A program made the translations under genes and the position numbers. 23,667 nucleotides of DNA. Source: Bacteroidaceae bacterium (GTDB taxonomy: Bacteria > Bacteroidota > Bacteroidia > Bacteroidales > Bacteroidaceae). This document shows, one piece after another, positions 1 to 5,620 of the stretch. How positions within the stretch are numbered: the stretch's first letter is position 1; each line of letters opens with the position of its first letter. The stretch is taken from assembly GCA_016292545.1 (NCBI GenBank), contig JAEDIG010000028.1:1-23667 (forward strand), read 5' to 3'. Below the pieces are notes generated by a model. That model worked only from the letters and a program-made list of their open reading frames with translations. It ran no database searches and was not told the DNA's origin.

Positions 1-91
1 TGCTGCGGGGTGGGGTGGTGGTGTGTGCTTGTGTGAAGGACAGCCCTCCGGTAATCAGGAGGCTGCAGATGATCAGTTTAGTGGTGTTCAT
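1..91 (-). CDS. Exported protein, N-terminal fragment (runs off left edge)
   Basis: On the minus strand an ATG at 91-89 opens a frame that stays open to the window edge, giving 30 codons. It begins MNTTKLIICSLLITGGLSFT, a typical signal peptide: a short N-terminus with one lysine, a hydrophobic core, then a turn and a Q-A-H region. The ATG overlaps the stop of the upstream 254-aa gene as ATGA (TGA at 90-88), so the two are probably translationally coupled and in one operon. Only the export signal is visible, so no function can be assigned. The low confidence concerns identity; the frame, start and overlap are clear. Confidence 0.7.
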   Translation of the reverse strand, partial: MNTTKLIICSLLITGGLSFTQAHTTTPPRS

Positions 92-852
92 TTTCTTACC
101 CTCCATATTTTCCGGCCGTTCTTTATGATGAATCCATGTTTGGAACCCTGCGGAATAGGTCGTCCCTGTATGTCATGGGCCGGGCCGTCTGCATCCTTGA
201 CGGTACCTACATCCGCCATGCCCGCAGGCGTGTGGCTGTAGAGCACCTCGCCTCCCCGTGTCACGGACATGAGAGTAAAATTCATTCCTGTCCAACTATT
301 TCCCAGAATGTTTATCCGGGGTGATACTATATTGCCTATTCCCTCTATCCATACGTCGTTCCAGCTAGCCGACCCTATCCAACTGTTTTCATCCCCGGCA
401 GTGGCCGAATGGGTTACAAGCTGGATGCTGCGTGCTTGGGTTCCATCGCCCAGCGTCAGAATGTCTGTGGATGTTGCCTCACTTGCAAATACATCATCAA
501 CGGCGTTGAAATGTATGTTGATGGTTTCCAGCGGATTCAATGTAAAATCGTAATACAGGTATTCCTTCTGTATTTCAGGGTAATAACGGTATACGATGCC
601 TTCCTCCTCACGATAGATGGCGACAGTTTCCAGTTTTTCTTCCTTCGCCTCAAAAAGCCGCATGTAGTGTACATTGTCTATCAGTGTATCGCTTTCTTCC
701 GTGAAGCAATAGTATTCATCGGTCACCACCGACGGACGATATAGCACCTGTCCTCTCACATGCCATGTCTTTCCCGGTTCAATGAACCGCTGCACTTGTC
801 CGCTCATTTGGACAGATGCTAAAAGCAGTAATAAAAATAGATTGTTCTTCAT
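88..852 (-). CDS. Exported protein of unknown function with short C-terminal sorting-like tail
   Basis: A 254-aa protein with an N-terminal signal peptide (MKNNLFLLLLLASVQMSGQ, cleavage around residue 19). The body is beta-rich and has the pattern D-T-L-I, an E-E-K...Y-R-E-E-E-G-I-V-Y-R-Y segment, Y-D-F, a D-V-W-I-E-G-I-G motif, and a C-terminus of the form D-I-Q-G-R-P..K-H-G-F-I-I-K-N-G-R-K-I. That tail matches the short tail on many Prevotella exported proteins and resembles the last strands of a type IX secretion C-terminal domain, though it is much shorter than a full domain. The same order of motifs occurs in the C-terminal half of the 444-aa protein at 2519-3853, so the two are probably paralogues. 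It has its own -7 box at 902-909 and couples to the gene at 1-91. Molecular role unknown. Confidence 0.85.
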   Translation of the reverse strand: MKNNLFLLLLLASVQMSGQVQRFIEPGKTWHVRGQVLYRPSVVTDEYYCFTEESDTLIDNVHYMRLFEAKEEKLETVAIYREEEGIVYRYYPEIQKEYLYYDFTLNPLETINIHFNAVDDVFASEATSTDILTLGDGTQARSIQLVTHSATAGDENSWIGSASWNDVWIEGIGNIVSPRINILGNSWTGMNFTLMSVTRGGEVLYSHTPAGMADVGTVKDADGPAHDIQGRPIPQGSKHGFIIKNGRKIWRVRK

Positions 853-901
853 TGTATAAAAATTTAATGTGGCTTTTTGGAGCCCGTTTCGTTTTGCGAT
901 G

Positions 902-909
902 CAAAGTTA
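902..909 (-). promoter_or_regulatory. Bacteroidetes-type -7 box for the exported-protein operon
   Basis: The minus strand reads TAACTTTG here, an exact match to the Bacteroidetes primary sigma factor -7 consensus TAnnTTTG. A TTG lies 20 bp upstream (932-930, minus strand) as a plausible -33 element. The box lies about 50 nt before the ATG at 852, and no other gene competes for it. Confidence 0.7.
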
Positions 910-1072
910 TAAAGAATTTATGAACGGGGCAACACCAGAGCCCAGATGTATATGCCCTTTCTGCAGAAATGTGGCTCAACTCCACAGGGGCGGGGGACAA
1001 AGTGCCAGGGCTCGTATATACATGTACGGCTGTCGCATGTAACTGGGAACCAATGTGCTGTATATCATTCAT

Positions 1073-1118
1073 GCATATACGGGGATATACAAATATCGGA
1101 ATATGCCCCCGTATATGC
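1073..1118. repeat. 46-bp palindrome, candidate operator upstream of the TPR regulator
   Basis: GCATATACGGGG (1073-1084) and CCCCGTATATGC (1107-1118) are a perfect 12-bp inverted repeat separated by 22 bp. The spacer itself carries ATAT words next to each arm. The right arm ends 11 bp before the -7 box at 1130-1137, so a bound dimer would cover the -33 region of that promoter. The repeat is seen directly; the operator role is inferred. Confidence 0.55.
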
Positions 1119-1129
1119 TGATATATTTG

Positions 1130-1137
1130 TAACTTTG
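1130..1137 (+). promoter_or_regulatory. -7 box for the TPR-regulator operon
   Basis: TAACTTTG matches TAnnTTTG exactly. It lies 23 nt before the ATG at 1161, leaving a short leader of about 17 nt. No clear TTTG -33 element is present; that position is taken by the right arm of the palindrome at 1073-1118, which would fit a regulated promoter. Confidence 0.65.
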
Positions 1138-1160
1138 CAGCCAGAAACACAGTACACCAC

Positions 1161-2522
1161 ATGAAGAATCTGTTTGCAGCCACCCTACTCCTGGCTCTGC
1201 TTGCTGGATGCGGCACGGCAGACACGACCGCCTTTCCCGACGTGGATGCGGCCCTGACAACCCTGCTCGACGAACTGGACGAATGTGCGGCATTGGGCAG
1301 CCACAGGCAATGCTACCGCCTGTATGCAAGCATTGCTGCGGAATATGAAAAGAAGAACCTCACAAGTCTGCAAAAGCATTACCAGCAGAAGATGGTGCTG
1401 GAGGCAGAGGCCGTTGGAAAGGAGGATGCGCCCTGCGGACGAAGACTGAAGGCAGAGGCCCTGCAGCAGCTGGCCACCACCTACATGGTGGAGGGACAAC
1501 TGGACAGCGCCGCCCTGAATGCCCGGAACGCCTGCCACGAAGCACCCGCAGACACCCTCGACTTCAGGGCTCAGACGTTGCTTCTGCTGGCACAGATCCA
1601 CTTGATGGCGGAGCATGACGACAGCACGCTGTTTTATGTGCGGGCGGCCGAGACCGTCTATCCGCCGGTGGTGAAGACCGACCTGTACCGCATCACACAT
1701 GCTTATGCACTGGACCTTCAGGGCTGCCAGAGGGAGTTGGTGGAGTTGCTTGCGGCCTATATCCCAGCGTGTGGCATCCACGGGCGGGCAGAACTCACCC
1801 GGCTGTTGATGGGTTGCCACGAAGATGCAGAGCAGTGGCGGGAGGCATATGGCGATGCCGCCACCTTGATGGAGCTGACCGACAGCATCGCCAGGACAGA
1901 GGCATCGGAAAACATGGTGCGCATCCATGCCCTCCAGCATGAGCGGCAGATGGAGCGCCAGCGTGCCATGCGCGCTGCTGAAAAGGCACGCCTGTACGGG
2001 GTCATCATCGTAGTGTTGATGCTGTTGCTCACCGCATCCACTGCGGGCCTTGCCTACCGGCGGAAAGCCAGAGTCGCCCGGGAACGGGAACTGGAGGCAA
2101 TGCGCCTTTCGGAGGAGGCACTGGCCAATGAGAACCAGACGCGCGAGGAGAACATCCGCCTGCAGCGGCTCTACTATGAGCACCTCTATGCCATCATCCT
2201 GCCCATCCTGAACGCCAACCGCGGCAGAAGCGGCCACATCAACCTGGAGGAGGATGCCTGGAAACTCATAGAGCAGAACACCGATATGGTGCTCCCAGGA
2301 TTCAGCTCCCGTCTGCGCACGGGGCATCCTGCGCTCACCACCGAGGACATCCGCTTCTGTTGCCTTATCATGATGCGTGTGCCCAATGCCGTGCTGGCCG
2401 ACGTGTATGGCATAGCACCTGCGTCGGTGGCCGTGAGGAAACAACGCATGAAAAAGAAACTGGACAGCGACGTGCAGAACCAGACAATTGAAAACTATTT
2501 AAACCAATACATACGAGCATGA
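1161..2522 (+). CDS. Lipoprotein-anchored TPR / transmembrane / C-terminal HTH regulator
   Basis: A 453-aa protein. Residues 1-17 form a lipoprotein signal (LLAG-C17). Residues about 30-250 are alpha-helical with TPR-like repeats. A single membrane helix spans about 279-298 (VIIVVLMLLLTASTAGLAY) and is followed by a basic stop (RRKAR) and a charged coiled coil (300-340). Residues 392-434 look like a LuxR/GerE-like helix-turn-helix: L-T-T-E-D-I-R-F-C-C-L, then N-A-V-L-A-D-V-Y-G-I-A-P-A-S-V-A-V-R-K-Q-R-M-K-K-K-L. The expected topology is a periplasmic TPR sensor with a cytoplasmic DNA-binding tail, that is, a one-component transmembrane regulator. This architecture is known in Bacteroidetes, often beside surface-protein genes. 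The stop overlaps the next start as ATGA, so the exported protein at 2519 is its operon partner and a probable target or ligand-handling partner. Signal unknown. Confidence 0.8.
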   Translation: MKNLFAATLLLALLAGCGTADTTAFPDVDAALTTLLDELDECAALGSHRQCYRLYASIAAEYEKKNLTSLQKHYQQKMVLEAEAVGKEDAPCGRRLKAEALQQLATTYMVEGQLDSAALNARNACHEAPADTLDFRAQTLLLLAQIHLMAEHDDSTLFYVRAAETVYPPVVKTDLYRITHAYALDLQGCQRELVELLAAYIPACGIHGRAELTRLLMGCHEDAEQWREAYGDAATLMELTDSIARTEASENMVRIHALQHERQMERQRAMRAAEKARLYGVIIVVLMLLLTASTAGLAYRRKARVARERELEAMRLSEEALANENQTREENIRLQRLYYEHLYAIILPILNANRGRSGHINLEEDAWKLIEQNTDMVLPGFSSRLRTGHPALTTEDIRFCCLIMMRVPNAVLADVYGIAPASVAVRKQRMKKKLDSDVQNQTIENYLNQYIRA

Positions 2523-3853
2523 GAAGAATACTGATGGCAATGGCTTTGCTGGCCACACTCCCGATGTGTGCACAGACGGGAAGCATTTGGTCCGACGGGT
2601 CGGAATGGGAGATATGTTACACGCTGACCGATGTAGATGACGGCGCCACAGGGGCGGGAGGAGAAAGGATAGTGACCTATCGCCTCCGCCAGACGGACGA
2701 CGGATATCTGGCCTTGGAAAAGCAGGTGGTTACCGATGGCAGACCATGGGAACCTGTGCTTCAGGGTTACCTGCGCAGTGAGGGCGACAGCATCATCTAT
2801 GTGCGACCCGTGCTGGCTGATGGCACCATTGGCGAGGAATGCCTGCTCTACGACTTCAGCACTCCCTTCGAGTATGGCCACACCATACGTTATGGCGTAT
2901 CCGGCGGCGAATGCAGGGAGGAATATGTTGACTGGCAGGAGGACTCGCTCGACTACTACATGCTGAACAATGGCGACACGCATCTGTTGCCTGCCTGGAA
3001 GGGCATCGTCTATAAGTATGGCTATTTGGAAGGACCTATGGAGCTTTTCCTGCGGCATGTCGCTCCGGGGAAAGGCAAGCGGCCCAAGCCCTCCAACATC
3101 AGCCATGTCATCTTTTCTACAAAGGGCACGCGCAAGGTGCTGCCTGTGGACGGCATGGAGGCCGGCGAGGACATGGTCATTCCATACGACGAGATGCTTG
3201 CCGACGGCAAGGTGTGGGAATGTATGCCCGTGGATGCCGAGGCACACACCCTTATGCCTGCCTATACCATTACTATGGCAGGAGACACGCTCATTGGCAC
3301 ACGCCTCTGCAAACTGGTGTACTCAAGGGAACACGGCCGTCGGCTGGTAGTGTTTGAAGAGGGCAGGAAACTGTATGTGGTGAACCGCGACAATGTGCCC
3401 GAAGTGGTGCTCGATTTTGGTGTGCAGCAGGGCGACTGGGTCAGTGATGTGGCCTCAGTCCTGAGCATTCAAACGCGTGAGGACCAGGGATATATCCACC
3501 GCACCATCACCATCGATTCGGGTCTGGATTGCAGTTCTTACTTCGAGGGCGACACGGAGCCATGGAACTATCACCTTATCGAGGGCATTGGCGTGAGTAA
3601 GGACCAATATCTGGGCGTACGTCGTTTTCTGGAGCAGGAAGGCACGTTCTCCTATCTGCTCCGATGCTGGCAACACGGCACACTCATCTATCAGGCACCA
3701 GGATTCGATTCGGTGTCGGGAATGTCGTCCATCCTGCCTTCCGCCTCTTCATGGCACATATACGATCTTCACGGCCGCCGTATGGACACCATTCCGCACA
3801 AAGGCATTTACATCATTGGTGGGAGGAAGGAATTAAATGTTGACGACATGTGA
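2519..3853 (+). CDS. Exported protein with duplicated domain and short C-terminal tail
   Basis: A 444-aa protein with an N-terminal signal peptide (MRRILMAMALLATLPMCAQ). It appears to hold two copies of one beta-rich unit. Copy 1 (about 20-190) begins D-G-S-E-W-E and runs through G-D-S-I-I-Y, L-L-Y-D-F and V-Y-K-Y-G-Y-L-E-G. Copy 2 (about 225-400) begins A-D-G-K-V-W-E and runs through A-G-D-T-L-I-G-T, V-V-F-E-E-G-R-K-L-Y-V-V, V-L-D-F-G and L-I-E-G-I-G-V. Copy 2 resembles the 254-aa protein at 88-852. The C-terminus (I-Y-D-L-H-G-R-R...H-K-G-I-Y-I-I-G-G-R-K) is the Prevotella-type tail but ends in ELNVDDM instead of the usual basic strand. Its ATG overlaps the regulator stop (ATGA). Location is probably periplasm or cell surface; function unknown. 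Confidence 0.8.
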   Translation: MRRILMAMALLATLPMCAQTGSIWSDGSEWEICYTLTDVDDGATGAGGERIVTYRLRQTDDGYLALEKQVVTDGRPWEPVLQGYLRSEGDSIIYVRPVLADGTIGEECLLYDFSTPFEYGHTIRYGVSGGECREEYVDWQEDSLDYYMLNNGDTHLLPAWKGIVYKYGYLEGPMELFLRHVAPGKGKRPKPSNISHVIFSTKGTRKVLPVDGMEAGEDMVIPYDEMLADGKVWECMPVDAEAHTLMPAYTITMAGDTLIGTRLCKLVYSREHGRRLVVFEEGRKLYVVNRDNVPEVVLDFGVQQGDWVSDVASVLSIQTREDQGYIHRTITIDSGLDCSSYFEGDTEPWNYHLIEGIGVSKDQYLGVRRFLEQEGTFSYLLRCWQHGTLIYQAPGFDSVSGMSSILPSASSWHIYDLHGRRMDTIPHKGIYIIGGRKELNVDDM

Positions 3854-3863
3854 TGCCGCTACA

Positions 3864-3934
3864 ACTCTACACTCTACATTCGCCAAATGATTGGTTTTCA
3901 ACGTATAAACGCGAAATAATGTAGAGTGTAGAGT
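3864..3934. terminator. 17-bp perfect inverted repeat after the exported-protein gene
   Basis: ACTCTACACTCTACATT (3864-3880) and its exact reverse complement (3918-3934) flank a 37-nt loop. The arms consist of the 7-mer CTCTACA repeated with 7-bp phase. The element begins 11 bp after the stop at 3853, so it could end that transcript, but it lacks a T-tract on either side. It may instead be a dispersed intergenic repeat. The repeat is certain; its role is not. Confidence 0.5.
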
Positions 3935-4261
3935 GTTTGCGGAGCGGGCTTATATCTATTCATGGTGATACTTGTTCGGACAACAGGGCAAACGTCCTCG
4001 TCAAGCCTGTCACCATGATGACAGTCGGCGATAATATCATTGTGTATGGCAAGAAAAGACAAATACTTTCAGTTTATTTACTATGAATTGTCTGCAAACA
4101 CTGTCTTTTAGCAACAGGAGTCGTTGCTCTCTATCATCACTTACTGGAAAAAAATACTGGTTCGCGGCATGGTGTGAACGAAAATGGCACACCAGCACAA
4201 TAATTTTGCATCAAAATCGTATTATTTTGCCTCGGTTTACTTGTGATTTGGGAATTTTATG

Positions 4262-4269
4262 TAACTTTG
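4262..4269 (+). promoter_or_regulatory. -7 box for the phosphoesterase gene
   Basis: TAACTTTG matches TAnnTTTG. CTTG at 4240-4243, 18 bp upstream, could serve as a weak -33 element. It would give a leader of about 100 nt to the ATG at 4379, or about 13 nt to the alternative ATG at 4289. Confidence 0.6.
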
Positions 4270-4378
4270 CAAAAAATCAAACAAAATTATGCAGAAGAGT
4301 CTTATAGGAAGCAAGTCTCAGACAGAAAATATGGCTGAAAAGAAGTTTACACCAAATGCACCCTCGCAGATTGGCAAT

Positions 4379-5329
4379 ATGAAAAGAAGACAGTTCATGA
4401 AAGCCGTTTGCAGCACGGGGATACTGATGGCCACATCCTCGTTGCCGGCGGTGGCCGACGACGATCCTTCGGTCTTCCCGAAGAGAGGAGGTTTTGAGCG
4501 GCTTTCGGTGAGCTATGCCACCGTACATATCGGACTCAAGGAGCCCTTCTCCGTGATGCATATCTCGGATACACACCTCACGGCGGCTTATCCGCACGAG
4601 AGCGACACCAAGCAGCAACTCCACCGCATAAGGACAACCACCTTTGGAGGCAGACAGGAAGAAGCATTGCGCGACTCGCTCGACTGGGCACGCAAACACG
4701 TTGACTATGTCATCCACACGGGTGATCTGATTGACTGGCAAAGCGAAGCCAACTATGACCTGGTGCGGAAATATCTGGGCGATAACGTCGTGTGCGCCCT
4801 TGGCAACCATGAATTCTCTCCCGGCATGTCCAAGGAGGAAGATACGGAGGCTTCCCGCCAGTTAAGCCGCGATGCACTCCAGCGGGTGTTCCCCTTCGAC
4901 CTGGGGTTCCATTCACAGGTGGTCAGAGGCGTGAATTTCATTGCCATGAACGATGTGTATGGGACGGTGAATGCGGAGCAGGTGAGCCGGTTCAACGAGG
5001 AGGTGGAGCGCGGATTGCCCATTGTCCTGTGCATGCACGTGCCCTTCTATACCGATGACATCTGGCGTGCTACGTGCCGCTACTGGAAAGACAAGGAGGG
5101 CGTACGCTTCCGCACATCTGTGACCAAGCCCAGCGGCGGCTATCGGGCACAGCTTGATGATGTTGTTACGCACGATTTTATCCTCTCCCTGCGCCAGCAA
5201 CCCCTGCTCAAGGCCATTCTTTGCGGCCATGAGCACATCACGGTGGAGGACCGCTTCTCGCCCACAGCCATGGAATATGTGGTGGGAGGGAACTACATGT
5301 TCCATGCCCGCGAAATCCTGTTTGTATAG
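4379..5329 (+). CDS. Exported calcineurin-like metallophosphoesterase
   Basis: Read from 4379 this is a 316-aa protein that opens MKRRQFMKAVCSTGILMATS, an export signal with a twin-arginine look (K-R-R-Q-F-M-K). The metallophosphoesterase motifs come in order: D64-T-H66, G115-D116, G142-N-H-E145, H220 in C-M-H-V-P, and G283-H-E-H286. Together these supply the two-metal site, so the enzyme should be active on a phosphoester; the substrate cannot be read from sequence. The frame is open back to ATGs at 4331 and 4289. I prefer 4379 because the signal sequence starts there, but the short distance from the -7 box at 4262-4269 keeps 4289 possible. It is transcribed alone and ends at a strong terminator facing tRNA-Arg. 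Confidence 0.85.
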   Translation: MKRRQFMKAVCSTGILMATSSLPAVADDDPSVFPKRGGFERLSVSYATVHIGLKEPFSVMHISDTHLTAAYPHESDTKQQLHRIRTTTFGGRQEEALRDSLDWARKHVDYVIHTGDLIDWQSEANYDLVRKYLGDNVVCALGNHEFSPGMSKEEDTEASRQLSRDALQRVFPFDLGFHSQVVRGVNFIAMNDVYGTVNAEQVSRFNEEVERGLPIVLCMHVPFYTDDIWRATCRYWKDKEGVRFRTSVTKPSGGYRAQLDDVVTHDFILSLRQQPLLKAILCGHEHITVEDRFSPTAMEYVVGGNYMFHAREILFV

Positions 5330-5368
5330 ACGGGTCAGAAACCAGATCCAGAATTCCGGATAAAAAAG

Positions 5369-5411
5369 AACATCCGCTGGGAAGCCAACAGGTTGCTTCC
5401 CAGCGGATGTT
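5369..5411. terminator. Bidirectional intrinsic terminator
   Basis: A perfect 17-bp stem (AACATCCGCTGGGAAGC at 5369-5385 with its complement at 5395-5411) closes a 9-nt loop. On the plus strand it is followed by TTTTCTT and ends the phosphoesterase. On the minus strand it is followed by TTCTTTTTTA and ends tRNA-Arg. It sits between convergent transcripts. Confidence 0.9.
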
Positions 5412-5415
5412 TTCT

Positions 5416-5493
5416 TGGTGATTCGGATGGGGCTCGAACCCATGACCCGCAGCTTAGAAGGCTGCTGCTCTAATCCAACTGAGCTACCGAACC
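5416..5493 (-). tRNA. tRNA-Arg (anticodon TCT)
   Basis: The minus strand folds as a complete tRNA: acceptor GGTTCGG with CCGAATC (one G-U), D-stem GCTC/GAGC, anticodon stem GCAGC/GCTGC around loop CTTCTAA (anticodon TCT, reads AGA), variable GGGTC, T-arm ATGGG-TTCGAGC-CCCAT and discriminator A. The 3' CCA is encoded (TGG at 5416-5418 on the plus strand). Without CCA the gene is 5419-5493, 75 nt. A -7 box lies upstream at 5542-5549. Confidence 0.97.
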
Positions 5494-5541
5494 ATCCCCT
5501 TGCAGCCGCCCTTTTGGGGGAGAAACTGCATAAATCGGGTG

Positions 5542-5549
5542 CAAAGTTA
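5542..5549 (-). promoter_or_regulatory. -7 box for tRNA-Arg
   Basis: The minus strand reads TAACTTTG, matching TAnnTTTG, about 49 nt upstream of the mature tRNA 5' end. A TTG about 20 bp further upstream can act as the -33 element. The position implies a short 5' leader removed by RNase P. Confidence 0.75.
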
Positions 5550-5575
5550 CGCTTTTCGCGTCATTTATACAAGGA

Positions 5576-5606
5576 ATGGGGCGAATTTTTTTTGTATTCG
5601 CCCCAT
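5576..5606 (-). terminator. Stem-loop after the hexosaminidase gene
   Basis: ATGGGGCGAAT (5576-5586) and its complement (5596-5606) form an 11-bp stem with a 9-nt T-rich loop (A-rich on the minus strand). It lies 15 bp past the stop of the GH20 gene and upstream of the tRNA-Arg promoter. It lacks a strong T-tract on the minus strand, so the terminator call is tentative. Confidence 0.55.
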
Positions 5607-5620
5607 ATCGTCTGCTTTTG

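Larger units (their letters stand above)
853..1160. other. Divergent intergenic region (308 bp) with two promoters and TATAT-rich palindromes
   Basis: This region separates the minus-strand exported-protein operon from the plus-strand TPR-regulator operon. It holds a -7 box on each strand (902-909 minus, 1130-1137 plus) and, between 1014 and 1118, several GTATAT/ATATAC words including one long inverted repeat (1073-1118). I see no coding frame with start and codon bias. Its arrangement is what one would expect of a shared control region. Confidence 0.6.
3854..4378. other. Intergenic region with hairpin, degraded frame and promoter
   Basis: After the inverted repeat at 3864-3934 there is a plus-strand frame open from about 3927 to the TGA at 4084-4086. 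It contains I-I-V-Y-G-K-K-R-Q-I, faintly like the tails of exported proteins, but has no convincing start; it may be a remnant or chance. Two boxes fit the -7 consensus: TAATTTTG at 4201-4208 and TAACTTTG at 4262-4269. A frame continuous with the phosphoesterase begins at 4289, so 4289-4378 may be coding if the upstream start is used. Confidence 0.45.

Noticed and set aside
1185..2444. A 419-codon open frame on the minus strand
   Set aside because: It lies entirely opposite the TPR/HTH regulator, which has a lipobox, membrane helix and HTH. The antisense product is rich in His/Cys/Gln with no domain, as expected from the mirrored codon bias of a GC-rich gene.
4379..4456. Certain Tat-dependent export of the phosphoesterase
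   Set aside because: The K-R-R-Q-F-M-K start looks twin-arginine-like, but many Bacteroidales may lack a Tat system, and the same stretch can act as a Sec signal. It is left as an observation.
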